Assembly (NCBI RefSeq): GCF_900110435.1
Contig: NZ_FODT01000007.1
Coordinates: 277,544-341,543, forward strand
DNA: 64,000 nt
Reading direction: 5' to 3'
From: Rhodopseudomonas pseudopalustris
GTDB lineage: Bacteria; Pseudomonadota; Alphaproteobacteria; Rhizobiales; Xanthobacteraceae
Shown: positions 9,588-18,973 of the stretch, piece by piece
How the letters are laid out: each line of letters opens with the position of its first letter
Numbering within the stretch: the stretch's first letter is position 1
Translations under genes and position numbers: made by a program
Notes under the pieces: model-generated
Databases searched by the model: none
Told to the model about the DNA's origin: nothing
What the model saw: the letters and a program-made list of their open reading frames with translations, nothing else

Positions 9588-11195
9588 ATGGCAATCGATG
9601 GCGTAAGTGGGCGTACTTCCTACATCGGCTCCGGAATTCTCAATCTCCGCAGTCAACTCGACAACCTGAGCCAGCAGCTTTCGAGCGGGCGGATCTCGCA
9701 GACCTATGCCGGCGACGGCACCGGCCGCACGTTGGCGATCGGGATGCGTGAGCAACTGGCGAATATCTCCAGCTATTCCGACACGATGGTCAACATCAAC
9801 ACCCGTATCGGCGTCGCCAATCTGTCGCTGCAGCGGCTGAACGCCATCGGCAGCGAGGTCAAGGGCGCGGCGGCGAGCGCCGGCTCGACGCTCGACAACA
9901 CCGGGCAGACGCCGGGCCAAAAGACGGCCGGGCTCGACTTTTTCGATTCCGTGGACATGCTGAATGCGCAGACCGGGGACCGCTATCTGTTCTCCGGGCG
10001 CGCCACCGACACCGCGCCGGTGACGGCTGCCGACCAGATCATGAACGGCAACGGCGCCGGCATCGCCGGGCTGAAGCAGGTCGTCAGCGAGCGCCACGAT
10101 GCCGATGTCGGCACTAACGGCATGGGACGCACGATCATCTCCGCCGGCGCGACGCCGACCTCGGTACAGATCGGCGAGGATTTCGCCGCCAATCCCTTTG
10201 CGCTGCCGACGCCGATCGGCGCTTCGCCGTTCGGACTGAAGATCGCATCGATTGCCACCACGATCGTCGGCGCCACGGTGACCCAGCCGATCGAGACGCC
10301 GCCGACCACGCCGCCGGCCGCGCCCAATCCGGTGGCGATGGGGATCGATCTCGGCGCCACCATTCCGAAGAATGGCGATGCCGTCTCGTTCACGTTCAAC
10401 ATGCCGGACGGAACCCAGGAGACACTCAAGCTGACCGCGTCGTCGCAGACGCCATTGCCCGCGAATAGTTTCGCGATCGATCCGGGCGACCCGTTGGCGG
10501 TGCCGCCGGTGCCGGCCTCGCCGTCGATCACCGCCGCGAACATGCAATCCGCGCTGACGGACGCGGTGAAGAAATTGTCAGGCAGCGCGCTGTCGGCCGC
10601 GTCGGCGATCAAGGCCGGCGACGACTTCTTCAACAAGACGCCGCCTCTGCGCGTCGCCGGCACAGCGCCGTTCGGCAACGCTACCGCGCAGGTCGTCGCA
10701 ACCAAAGCCGACACCGTGTTCTGGTACAATGGCGAGCCGGACTCGCCGAGCGATCCGGCGCGCGGCACCGCGATCGGCCGGGTCGACGATTCGATCACTG
10801 TCCAGTATGGCGCCCGCGCCGACGAGCAGGCGCTGCGCAAGCAGTTGCAGACCGTCGCGGTGTTCGCGGCGGTCACCACCTCGGCGACCGATCCTTACGG
10901 CTCCGACAAGATGGCCGCGCTCAACCAGAGGGTGGCGGCGAATCTCGCGACCGAGCCGGGCCAGCAATCGATCCAGAACATCCAGGCCGACCTTGCCGGC
11001 TCGCAGGCGGCGATGAAGGCCACCAAAGATCGCCAGACCCAGACCAAGGCGCTGGCGCAGACGATGCTCGACTCGATCGAGGGCGTGAACAACGACGAGG
11101 TCGCGACCAAGCTTCTGGCGCTGCAGACCAGTCTGCAGGCGTCGTATCAGGTGACTTCGCAGCTCTACCAAATGAGCCTCGTCAAGTTTCTTTAG
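9588..11195 (+). CDS. flgL: flagellar hook-associated protein 3 FlgL
   Basis: FlgL (535 residues) is the second hook-filament junction protein. Its N-terminal helix (ILNLRSQLDNLSQQLSSGR) and its C-terminal helix (LLALQTSLQASYQVTSQLYQ) are flagellin-like, as expected. The length is well above the roughly 300 residues of enterobacterial FlgL; the extra mass is a central segment of about 200 residues containing a Pro/Ala stretch (PPTTPPAAPNP). It follows flgK by 7 bases and is closed by a terminator at 11217-11250. Confidence 0.92.
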   Translation: MAIDGVSGRTSYIGSGILNLRSQLDNLSQQLSSGRISQTYAGDGTGRTLAIGMREQLANISSYSDTMVNINTRIGVANLSLQRLNAIGSEVKGAAASAGSTLDNTGQTPGQKTAGLDFFDSVDMLNAQTGDRYLFSGRATDTAPVTAADQIMNGNGAGIAGLKQVVSERHDADVGTNGMGRTIISAGATPTSVQIGEDFAANPFALPTPIGASPFGLKIASIATTIVGATVTQPIETPPTTPPAAPNPVAMGIDLGATIPKNGDAVSFTFNMPDGTQETLKLTASSQTPLPANSFAIDPGDPLAVPPVPASPSITAANMQSALTDAVKKLSGSALSAASAIKAGDDFFNKTPPLRVAGTAPFGNATAQVVATKADTVFWYNGEPDSPSDPARGTAIGRVDDSITVQYGARADEQALRKQLQTVAVFAAVTTSATDPYGSDKMAALNQRVAANLATEPGQQSIQNIQADLAGSQAAMKATKDRQTQTKALAQTMLDSIEGVNNDEVATKLLALQTSLQASYQVTSQLYQMSLVKFL

Positions 11196-11216
11196 TTAAG
11201 ACTTACTAAACGAACA

Positions 11217-11250
11217 GCCGCCGTTGCGTCGATCGCACGGCGGCCTTTTT
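11217..11250 (+). terminator. intrinsic terminator after flgL
   Basis: GCCGCCGT (11217-11224) pairs with ACGGCGGC (11237-11244), with further pairing TGCG/CGCA inside, followed by CTTTTT. It closes the flgE-flgK-flgL operon and separates it from the first flagellin gene. Confidence 0.85.
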
Positions 11251-11486
11251 GCGTGTCCGATCGACGGCGCGGCGGCGCAAGTCACACGGAAACCAAGGGC
11301 TTCCTGGAAAATCGCTCGCCCGTCATTGCGACCGGCGCAGGTTGTTAGATCCGCAACCCTCGTGGTTTTACGCGGATTTCGATCCGTTAAAACCACTGCC
11401 TCTCCTTTACGCATTTTTAGAGTGTGCCGGTCATGGTTCCGCAGTCGATCAAGAAGATCGCAGTTGCACACCAGGAAGGTAGCAAA

Positions 11487-13775
11487 ATGTCAGGTATCGT
11501 TCTCTCGAACGCCGTCCGCCAGAATCTTTCGTCGCTCCAGGCCACGGCTGATCTGCTCGCCACCACCCAGAGCCGTCTTTCGTCCGGCAAGAAGGTGAAC
11601 TCGGCTCTCGACAATCCGACCAACTTCTTCACCGCGTCGGGTCTCGATGCCCGCTCCAGCGACATTAACAACCTGCTCGACGGTATCGGCAACGGCGTGC
11701 AGATCCTGCAGGCCGCCAACACCGGCATCACCTCGCTGACCAAGCTGGTCGATAGCGCCAAGTCGATCGCCAACCAGGCCCTGCAGACCGTCTCGGGCTA
11801 TTCGACGAAGTCGAATGTCTCGACCACGATCACCGGTGCCACTGCCAACGACCTCCGCGGCACTACCAGCTACTCCAGCACTTCCGCGGCGGGTAACGTG
11901 CTGTATTCGGGCGCCGCCGGCGGTGCCACGGCTGCGACCTCGGCTGCGACCCTCGGTGGCACTGCTGGTTCGCTTGTCGGGTCTGGCGTGGTCAACAACA
12001 ACCTCACGGTTCCGGTGGCAATCGATTCGACCACCCGTCTGTTCGCAGCGGGCGGTGGCGGCACTGCCGGTCTTACCACCCAGGCAAACACCACCTTCAC
12101 CGATGGTTCGAAGCTGTCGGTCAACGGCAAGACCATCACCTTCAGTGCGACGGCGGTTCCCGGTGCCAGCGCCGTTGCGGCCGGCTCCAGCCTGTCCAGC
12201 ACGAACGTCGTGACCGACTCCGGCGGCAACTCGACGGTTTATCTCGGGACCGCTGCAGACTCAGCGGCCACGGTCGGCGATCTGATGGCCGCGATCGATG
12301 TCGCCAGCGGCGCACAGTCGATCACCGCGATCAACGCCACCACCAAGATCGCGACCTTGACCGGCGGTGCGGGCGCATCTTCGATCACCGGCGGCACCGT
12401 CACGTTGAAAAGCTCGACCGGCGCCGATCTGTCGATCTCTGGCACCGCAGACATGCTGGCGTCCCTGAAACTCACGGCGTCGCTGGGTTCGAGCGTCACG
12501 ACTGTCGCCGCTGCTCGTGCCACCTCGTCGTCCAGCCTCGGCAGCCTGATCGAGGACGGCTCGACGCTGAACGTCAATGGCAAGACCATCACCTTCAAGA
12601 ACACGCTGTCGACCGACGTGAATGCGATTCCGACCGGCTTCGGCAAGCCGAGCGGCGCGCATTACGCCACCGACGGCAACGGCAATTCGACCGTGTTCCT
12701 GCAGGACGCGACGGCTGCCGACATGCTGTCGGCGATCGACCTCGCCACTGGCACCAAGAGCGCGACCATTGCCACCAGCGTCGCCACAGTGACGACCCCG
12801 GCCGGCAACGTCGCGTCGACGGTGCTGAGCGGCGCGCTCAAGCTGTCGACCGGTACCGCGGCCGACCTCTCGATCACTGGTACCGGCAACGCACTCGCCG
12901 CCCTCGGCCTCAACGGCCCGACAGGCACCGACACCTCGTTCAACGCATCGCGGACGGCGAGCGCCGGCAATGTCAGCGGCAAGTCCTTGACCTTCACCTC
13001 CTTCAAGGATGGTGCGGCGGTGAATGTCACCTTCGGTGACGGCACCAACGGCACCGTCAAGTCGCTCGCCCAGCTCAACACTGCGCTTGCGGCCAACAAC
13101 ATGGTGGCGGTGGTTGACAATGCGACCGGCAAGCTGACGATCTCGGCGTCGAACGATTTCGCTTCCCACACATTGGGAAGCAGCGACGGCGGCGCGATCG
13201 GTGGCACACTGAGTTCGACACTGACCTTCTCGTCTGCGTCGGCTCCGGTGGCTGATACCAATGCCCAGAACACCCGCGCCGGCCTGGTCAAGCAATACAA
13301 CGACATCATGGACCAGATCAAAACCACGGCCCAGGATGCCTCGTTCAACGGCGTCAACCTGCTCGACGGTGACACGCTGAAGCTGGTGTTCAACGAAACC
13401 GGCAAGTCGACGATCTCGATCCAAGGCGTCAGCTACAATCCGACCGGCCTCGGCCTGTCGACCCTGACTTCGGGCACCGACTTCATCGACAACGATGCGA
13501 CCAACTCCGTGTTGGCCAAGCTGAGCACCGCATCGACGACCCTGCGGTCGCAGGCCTCGGCGTTCGGTTCGAACCTCTCGATCGTCCAGGCGCGTCAGGA
13601 CTTCTCGAAGAACCTGATCAACGTGCTGCAGACCGGCTCGTCGAACCTGACGCTGGCCGACACCAACGAGGAAGCGGCCAACAGCCAGGCGCTGTCGACC
13701 CGCCAGTCGATCGCGGTGTCCGCGCTGTCGCTCGCCAACCAGTCGCAGCAGGGCGTGCTCCAGCTGCTGCGCTGA
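11487..13775 (+). CDS. flagellin, first copy (762 aa)
   Basis: This is a filament subunit. Conserved D0/D1 regions are at both ends: MSGIVLSNAVRQNLSSLQ with LSSGKKVNSALDNP, and the C-terminus ending LANQSQQGVLQLLR. The start at 11487 is chosen over an upstream in-frame ATG at 11424 because AGGAAGG precedes it and the next flagellin starts at the same point. The centre contains two copies of a unit of about 120 residues: nucleotides about 12093-12480 and 12548-12910, marked by VNGKTITF, GNSTVYL or GNSTVFL, an AAID or SAID motif and LSISGT or LSITGT. It is about 120 residues shorter than the neighbouring flagellin, which has one more unit. Confidence 0.93.
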   Translation: MSGIVLSNAVRQNLSSLQATADLLATTQSRLSSGKKVNSALDNPTNFFTASGLDARSSDINNLLDGIGNGVQILQAANTGITSLTKLVDSAKSIANQALQTVSGYSTKSNVSTTITGATANDLRGTTSYSSTSAAGNVLYSGAAGGATAATSAATLGGTAGSLVGSGVVNNNLTVPVAIDSTTRLFAAGGGGTAGLTTQANTTFTDGSKLSVNGKTITFSATAVPGASAVAAGSSLSSTNVVTDSGGNSTVYLGTAADSAATVGDLMAAIDVASGAQSITAINATTKIATLTGGAGASSITGGTVTLKSSTGADLSISGTADMLASLKLTASLGSSVTTVAAARATSSSSLGSLIEDGSTLNVNGKTITFKNTLSTDVNAIPTGFGKPSGAHYATDGNGNSTVFLQDATAADMLSAIDLATGTKSATIATSVATVTTPAGNVASTVLSGALKLSTGTAADLSITGTGNALAALGLNGPTGTDTSFNASRTASAGNVSGKSLTFTSFKDGAAVNVTFGDGTNGTVKSLAQLNTALAANNMVAVVDNATGKLTISASNDFASHTLGSSDGGAIGGTLSSTLTFSSASAPVADTNAQNTRAGLVKQYNDIMDQIKTTAQDASFNGVNLLDGDTLKLVFNETGKSTISIQGVSYNPTGLGLSTLTSGTDFIDNDATNSVLAKLSTASTTLRSQASAFGSNLSIVQARQDFSKNLINVLQTGSSNLTLADTNEEAANSQALSTRQSIAVSALSLANQSQQGVLQLLR

Positions 13776-13806
13776 TCTGAAGCGAACGTTCAGTTAACGA
13801 TCTGGA

Positions 13807-13835
13807 AACGGCGGGGGAAACCCCGCCGTTTTTCT
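13807..13835 (+). terminator. intrinsic terminator after first flagellin
   Basis: AACGGCGGGG (13807-13816) pairs perfectly with CCCCGCCGTT (13821-13830) around a GAAA loop and is followed by TTTTTC. The hairpin is strong and shows that the two flagellin genes are separate transcripts. Confidence 0.92.
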
Positions 13836-13945
13836 TTGATTCGCGTCGGAGATTGGGACTGCGAGGATGCCGGCGGCGGGGTCGCCGAAGCCGGTCTGCG
13901 TTTTGAGATATTGATTTTGCTTGCGTTTTTGCTGTCCGCGAGGCC

Positions 13946-13971
13946 TTAAGGGGCTGTTAACCATATTTTAA
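13946..13971. promoter_or_regulatory. tandem CtrA-type boxes before second flagellin
   Basis: Three TTAA tetramers at 13946, 13957 and 13968 are each separated by exactly seven bases, giving two overlapping TTAA-N7-TTAA boxes. This is the CtrA consensus of alphaproteobacteria. TTAA is rare in this GC-rich window. The boxes lie about 215 bases before the flagellin start. Confidence 0.6.
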
Positions 13972-14184
13972 AGCCCGGCGGCCATAGTCTCGATGCTCAG
14001 GAAGAAGGTTGGCCGAGAATCGGCCGCGTTGATCCGGACCGCATTCGCGTATGTGCGTGCCCGAGGTCCCTCTCCAGAACAGGCGTCTAAACACAACCGG
14101 CAAGCGTCGCGGCAACGGCCCTCGACGCAAGCAGCAGCGCGCGACTGAAGTCGCCGCCCAGCGCGGATCAGGAAGGTTTGCACC

Positions 14185-16845
14185 ATGTCTGATGTGGTTC
14201 TCTCGGCAGCGGTTCGCCAGAACCTGCTTTCGCTGCAATCGACGGCGGATTTGCTCTCGACCACCCAGAACCGTCTTGCGACCGGCAAGAAGGTCAACAC
14301 CGCGCTCGACAATCCGACAAACTTCTTCACCGCGGCAGGGCTCGACAGCCGCGCCAGCGACATCAACAACCTGCTCGACGGCATCAGCAACGGCGTCCAG
14401 ATCCTGCAGGCGGCCAACACCGGCATCACCTCGCTGAACAAGCTGATCGACACCGCCAAGTCGATCGCCAACCAGGCGCTGCAGTCGAACGTCGGCTACT
14501 CGACGAAATCCAACGTCTCGGCGACCATCGCGGGCGCCACGCCGGACGATCTGCGCGGCACCCAGACCTTCGCCAGCGCGACGGCTACCAGCAACGTGGT
14601 CTATGACGGCACCGCCGGCGGCACCAACGGCGTGTCGCTGACCGACACCCTCGGCGGCGGCGTCGGCAGCATCAGCGGCACCGCCATCACCAAGGCGATC
14701 GCCGCGGACGCCACGTCCACCGGCGGCGTGCTCTACACCGGCATCACGTCGACTCCCGCGACCGGCGCGGACCTGATCAGTTCGCTGACCAACGGCTCGA
14801 CTGTGACGCCGACCGGCCCACAGGCCGGCGACACCATCGTGGTCAACGGCAAGAACATCACCTTCACCACCACGGGCTCGTCGACCGCCGACAGCAACGG
14901 CAACTACACGATCGGCATCAACCAGCCGATCAGCGCGCTGCTGGCGACCGTCGACACCATCAACGGCAACACCAGCAACCCGTCGGTGGTCGACGTCACC
15001 GGCCACATCGAGCTTCACACCGGCACCAACCGTGCGCTGGCGATCAGCGACACGTCGGGCGGAACGGTGCTGGCCAAGCTCGGCTTCGGCGTCAGCGTCT
15101 CGGTCCCGCTCGGCACCGGCGCCGCCTCGCCGATCACCGCGACCACCAAGCTGTTCAATACGGTCGGCGGCCTCGGCCCGGCGATCGCCGACGGCACCAC
15201 GCTGACGGTCAACGGCAAGTCGGTCACCTTCAAGGCGAGCGAGCCGCCGAGCGCCGCGGGGCTGCTCGCCGGCTCCGGCGTGCTCGGCAATATCGTCACG
15301 GATACGTCGGGCAATTCGACGATCTATATGGGGACGAGTAACACATTCACCTCGGCCACCGTCGGCGATGTGCTGACCGCGATCGACCTCGCCAGCGGCG
15401 TCAAGTCGGCGACGATCGCCAACGGCGTCGCGACCTTCACCGCCAACGGCACGACGTCCCAGATCTCCGCCGGCGGCGCGGTGACGTTGCAGACCTCGAC
15501 CGGCGCCGACCTCAGCATCACCGGTCCGGCCGACTTCCTGAAGTCGCTCAACCTCACCGCTTCGACCGGGCCGGGCCCGGCGACGCTCAACGCCACCCGG
15601 TCGACCGGCCCCGGCACCATCGGCAGGCTGATCGAGGACGGCTCGACGCTCAACGTCAACGGCAAGACAATCACCTTCAAGAATGCGCCGGTCCCGCTGC
15701 CCTCGGCCAGCCACACCGGCGTCACCGGCAATATCGAGACCGATGGCCTCGGCAATTCCACCGTGTATCTGCAGGGCGGCACCATGGCCGACGTGCTGAA
15801 GGCGATCGACCTTGCCACCGGCGTGCAGTCCGCGGCGTTGTCGCAGGCCGGTGCGACGCTGACGACGCAGACCGGTTCCGCCAATTCGTCGCTCTCCAGC
15901 GGCTCGCTGAAGGTCTCGACCGGCAGCGCCTCCGACCTCACCATCAGCGGCACCGGCAACGCGATGCTGGCGCTCGGCCTCGCAGGCAACACCGGCACCT
16001 CGACCGAGTTCAAGGCGTCGCGCTCGTCCGGCACCGGCGGCGTCGCCGGCAAGACCCTGACCTTCACCTCGTTCAAGGGCGGCACCCCGGTCAGCGTGAC
16101 CTTCGGCGACGGCACCGGCGGCACGGTGCAAACGCTGGCGCAGCTCAACGTCAAGCTCGCGTCCAACAATCTGACCGCGCAGATCGACGCCAAGGGCTTG
16201 CTGACGATCTCGGCGAACAACGACTATGCCTCGGCGACGCTCGGTTCGGTCGCGGATGGCGGCGCGCTTGGCGGAACCATCACGGCGACGCTGAGCTTCA
16301 CCACGCCGAATCCGCCGGTCGCGGACGTCAACTCGCAGGTGGCGCGCGCCAAGCTCGTCGAACAGTACAACAACGTCATTCAGCAGATCACCACGACAGC
16401 TCAGGACGCCTCGTTCAACGGCGTCAATTTGCTCAACGGCGACACGCTGAAACTGGTGTTCAACGAAACCGGAAAATCCACGCTGAATATCGTGGGCACC
16501 GCGTTGAGTCCGGCGGCGCTCGGCATGCCGACGCTGATGTCGGGCGTCGACTTCATCGACAATGCCGCGACCAACAAGACGCTGGCCTCGCTCAACACCG
16601 CGTCGACGACGCTGCGCTCGCAGGCGTCGTCCTACGGTTCCAACCTGTCGATCGTGCAGATCCGGCAGGATTTCGCCAAGAACCTGATCAACGTGCTGCA
16701 GACCGGCTCGTCGAACCTCACGCTGGCCGACACCAACGAAGAAGCCGCCAACAGCCAGGCGCTGTCGACCCGGCAGTCGATCGCGGTCTCGGCGCTGGCG
16801 CTGGCCAACCAATCGCAGCAGAGCGTGCTACAATTGCTGCGATAA
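14185..16845 (+). CDS. flagellin, second copy (886 aa)
   Basis: This is a second filament subunit, closely related to the first at both ends (LSAAVRQNLLSLQSTADLLS; SQQSVLQLLR). ATG at 14185 is preceded by AGGAAGG. The variable centre has three copies of the unit of about 120 residues: nucleotides about 14788-15100, 15180-15560 and 15628-15980. The last two align with the two units of the first flagellin. The extra first unit accounts for the length difference, and diverges most (VVNGKNITF, LLATVDTING). At 886 residues it is long for a flagellin; the centre would form the exposed outer domains. A perfect terminator upstream and CtrA-type boxes indicate its own promoter. Confidence 0.93.
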   Translation: MSDVVLSAAVRQNLLSLQSTADLLSTTQNRLATGKKVNTALDNPTNFFTAAGLDSRASDINNLLDGISNGVQILQAANTGITSLNKLIDTAKSIANQALQSNVGYSTKSNVSATIAGATPDDLRGTQTFASATATSNVVYDGTAGGTNGVSLTDTLGGGVGSISGTAITKAIAADATSTGGVLYTGITSTPATGADLISSLTNGSTVTPTGPQAGDTIVVNGKNITFTTTGSSTADSNGNYTIGINQPISALLATVDTINGNTSNPSVVDVTGHIELHTGTNRALAISDTSGGTVLAKLGFGVSVSVPLGTGAASPITATTKLFNTVGGLGPAIADGTTLTVNGKSVTFKASEPPSAAGLLAGSGVLGNIVTDTSGNSTIYMGTSNTFTSATVGDVLTAIDLASGVKSATIANGVATFTANGTTSQISAGGAVTLQTSTGADLSITGPADFLKSLNLTASTGPGPATLNATRSTGPGTIGRLIEDGSTLNVNGKTITFKNAPVPLPSASHTGVTGNIETDGLGNSTVYLQGGTMADVLKAIDLATGVQSAALSQAGATLTTQTGSANSSLSSGSLKVSTGSASDLTISGTGNAMLALGLAGNTGTSTEFKASRSSGTGGVAGKTLTFTSFKGGTPVSVTFGDGTGGTVQTLAQLNVKLASNNLTAQIDAKGLLTISANNDYASATLGSVADGGALGGTITATLSFTTPNPPVADVNSQVARAKLVEQYNNVIQQITTTAQDASFNGVNLLNGDTLKLVFNETGKSTLNIVGTALSPAALGMPTLMSGVDFIDNAATNKTLASLNTASTTLRSQASSYGSNLSIVQIRQDFAKNLINVLQTGSSNLTLADTNEEAANSQALSTRQSIAVSALALANQSQQSVLQLLR

Positions 16846-16864
16846 TCGCGACCGCGGCGATCGG

Positions 16865-16887
16865 CGAGGGCGCGACATCCGCCCTCG
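16865..16887 (+). terminator. hairpin after second flagellin, no U tract
   Basis: CGAGGGCG (16865-16872) pairs with CGCCCTCG (16880-16887). No run of T follows, so it may be a weak or Rho-assisted terminator or merely a 3' stabilising stem. Confidence 0.4.
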
Positions 16888-17040
16888 CGGCGCGGTGATT
16901 CGGCGGGTCGCAACGCCGCGCTCGACTTTTCCCCCGAAACACAGCACTGGATCGTCACGCAAAGCCTGCGCATAACAAGCGTACAGCTTGGCGTGACGAT
17001 TCATCTTTGGTCGCATTGACCGCAATCAAAGGACAACACG

Positions 17041-17421
17041 ATGCCCTTGCGAGTTGAACTGAAGCCGTTCGAACGGATCGTGATCGGGCAGAGCGTGATC
17101 ACCAACTCCGACACGCGCACCACGTTTCTGATCGACGGCGATGCACCGATCCTGCGCGAGAAAGACATTCTCACCTCGGAGAGCGCGAACACTCCCGTGA
17201 AGCGCGTCTATCTCTGCGTGCAGATGATGTATCTGCAGAACGACATTCCCGCCTATCAGGAACTCTATCTCGGCTTCATCAAGGAGTTGCTCGAAGCTGT
17301 GCCGAGTTTTCGCGACACCATCGAGGCCACGAGTAATCTAATTTTAAGTGGCCAACTTTATAAAGCGTTGCGGGAACTGCGTCCGCTGATCAAGCGTGAA
17401 GAAGAACTCCTACAGAGGTAA
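17041..17421 (+). CDS. flbT: flagellin regulator FlbT
   Basis: FlbT (126 residues) binds flagellin mRNA leaders in Caulobacter and controls their stability according to filament assembly state. Family features are visible: the start MPLRVELKPFERIVIG, the central RVYLCVQMMYLQND and the C-terminal RELRPLIKREEELL. Length is normal. It is followed by flaF after two bases, the usual alphaproteobacterial pair placed beside flagellin genes, so translation is probably coupled. The 195-base gap upstream shows no clear sigma-54 site. Confidence 0.93.
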   Translation: MPLRVELKPFERIVIGQSVITNSDTRTTFLIDGDAPILREKDILTSESANTPVKRVYLCVQMMYLQNDIPAYQELYLGFIKELLEAVPSFRDTIEATSNLILSGQLYKALRELRPLIKREEELLQR

Positions 17422-17423
17422 CG

Positions 17424-17792
17424 ATGTCGAGTGCTGCTCAGGCGTATGCCCGCACCGCGCAAAGAACGGCTTCTCCCAGAGAGATCGAAGCGCAAGCGCT
17501 GCTCAAGGCGGCCAGGCAATTACAGGACATCGTCACTAACTGGTCCGAGCGCGGCGCCATCGGCTTGAATGAAGCGCTGATGTTCAACCGAAAGCTGTGG
17601 TCGATCTTCGTCAGCGATGCGATGCGCGACGACAATCCGCAATCGATCGAGATCCGTCAGAACATCGCCAACATCGGCGTGTTCGTGCTGAGCCAGTCTG
17701 CCGCGCTGCAGATGAAGGCTGAAGTCGAGCCACTGAAGGCTCTGATCGAGATCAACCGCAACATCGCCGCCGGTCTCAGCGGCCGCGCCTGA
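17424..17792 (+). CDS. flaF: flagellin synthesis regulator FlaF
   Basis: FlaF (122 residues) acts with FlbT; in Caulobacter it promotes flagellin translation and secretion. The sequence has the family pattern AYARTAQRTASPREIEAQAL, then NRKLWSIFVSDA and NIANIGVFVLSQ. It starts two bases after the flbT stop and is mostly helical, with no signal peptide. It closes the rightward flagellin block; the next genes run leftward. Confidence 0.92.
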   Translation: MSSAAQAYARTAQRTASPREIEAQALLKAARQLQDIVTNWSERGAIGLNEALMFNRKLWSIFVSDAMRDDNPQSIEIRQNIANIGVFVLSQSAALQMKAEVEPLKALIEINRNIAAGLSGRA

Positions 17793-17889
17793 CGTGGTCG
17801 GTTGTCGATTTTCTCACATCAGTACAGACAAGCAAAATCACCCGCGCTTGCGACAGCAAGCCGGGTCGATAAGATCAATGTCAGCTCGC

Positions 17890-18270
17890 TCAGGCCGTTC
17901 GGTCGGTCGGTATCGGACCGGAGCGCGGCTGAAGCTTCGATTGATCCTGTTCGCGGAAGTAGGCGCGAGCCTTGAGCTGCCACGAGTCAGGATACTGGTT
18001 GATCACCTCAGCCGTGCTCTGATCAACCGAGACGTAGACCATTGCGGCCGACGCCTGGTCGAAAATCACTTGGCGCGAGATGGTGTCGGCGCCGACCTTG
18101 GCGGCGTTGCTGGCCACGGCGTTGCTGCCGCTGGCGTTGGCCGTCGCAGTGACGCTTTGCGGCGCGGGTAATTGCGTCGCGACAGCCTTCTGGACCACCT
18201 CAGGCTCCGGCCTGACGACCGGCGGGATCACCAGCTGCCCGACGGGCTTAACGGTGAAGTCGAAACTCAT
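17890..18270 (-). CDS. small flagellar-locus protein, FlaG-like
   Basis: This encodes 126 residues starting MSFDFTVKPVGQL. The start at 18270 is chosen because a perfect AGGAGG lies five bases upstream; the frame stays open to 18324 without a better site. The C-terminal half (VYVSVDQSTAEVINQYP) resembles the FlaG pattern in which a strand is followed by T-E-V-I-x-Q-x-P; FlaG proteins influence filament length. The N-terminal half is disordered and rich in Ala, Val and Pro. It lies between flaF and the flbY-like gene, in the flgI direction but 200 bases from it, so it may have its own promoter. The family assignment is tentative. Confidence 0.6.
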   Translation of the reverse strand: MSFDFTVKPVGQLVIPPVVRPEPEVVQKAVATQLPAPQSVTATANASGSNAVASNAAKVGADTISRQVIFDQASAAMVYVSVDQSTAEVINQYPDSWQLKARAYFREQDQSKLQPRSGPIPTDRTA

Positions 18271-18470
18271 GGCAGCCTCCTGGCTCCATTCAGTCAACCC
18301 ATCCCCCCGCCAGACATGGTGCACGGAACCCCTAAAGCTCCCACTGCAATCTCCGTCGCCATTTAATTCAAATTGCCGGATGTGCTCGAAGCGTTCGCGG
18401 ACGCCAAAGCACCGCCGGCTCGAGGGCCGGCGGCGCGTGGAAACGGGGCGTTCGTGTCAGGCGGGCGACG

Positions 18471-18956
18471 CTACAGCGAGCGACTGACCGCGATCGGCGT
18501 GAGGTTTTTCGGGCCGGGCGCAGCGCGCTTTCCATAAGCGGTGTAGGTCTGCGGAATGTTGCGGCGCTGCACCTCGGCGTTGACGCCGCGTACGATGCCC
18601 TCGGACACCGCGTGCGCGGTGGCGAGCACGGTGAGATTGACCTGCAGCATCGCGCGGAACACTTCGTGATGACGATGCAGACCGCCGAGCAGGTCGGGCG
18701 TCGCCTGCGCCATATAGGGCTGGCTGGCTTTCACCAGCGTGATCGCGACGATGTAGCGCCGGGTCCAATCGTTCTTGTCGCGCTCGAGCTTCATCGCTTC
18801 GGGGATCTTGCCGGCGCGAACCAGCTCGGTCTCGCGCTCGATCACCGCCAGCAGCGCGTCCATCACCTCGATCAGACTGTTGGCGAGCTTGCGTGCGTCG
18901 GCCGGCGACGTCACCGGCTGGGGAGCGGCGGCCTGTTGGGGTTGCATCTGCGTCAT
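18471..18956 (-). CDS. flbY: FlgN/FlbY-type flagellar protein
   Basis: The 161-residue product is helical, starts MTQMQPQQAAAPQPV and contains a long amphipathic stretch (ARKLANSLIEVMDALLAVIE) typical of the FlgN-type export chaperones that guard FlgK and FlgL before secretion. The order flgI - rod-binding flgJ/cheL - this gene matches the Caulobacter order flgI-cheL-flbY, which supports the name. The start at 18956 fits the conserved region; the frame upstream overlaps the flgJ gene. It is the last gene of the leftward flgI operon. Confidence 0.75.
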   Translation of the reverse strand: MTQMQPQQAAAPQPVTSPADARKLANSLIEVMDALLAVIERETELVRAGKIPEAMKLERDKNDWTRRYIVAITLVKASQPYMAQATPDLLGGLHRHHEVFRAMLQVNLTVLATAHAVSEGIVRGVNAEVQRRNIPQTYTAYGKRAAPGPKNLTPIAVSRSL

Positions 18957-18973
18957 GGCGTCGTCCTTTGCGC

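Noticed and set aside
11196..11210. TTAA-GACTTAC-TAAA as a CtrA box for the first flagellin
   Set aside because: It follows the flgL stop directly and lies upstream of the flgL terminator, a poor position for regulating the flagellin gene, and one half is mismatched.
11305..11319. TGGAAAATCGCTCGC upstream of the first flagellin as a sigma-54 promoter
   Set aside because: The match is weak and lacks the IHF and enhancer sites found at the other promoters.
14009..14025. TGGCCGAGAATCGGCC upstream of the second flagellin as a sigma-54 promoter
   Set aside because: It is better explained as a short inverted repeat (GGCCGA/TCGGCC); the -12 bases do not fit and no IHF-like site is near.
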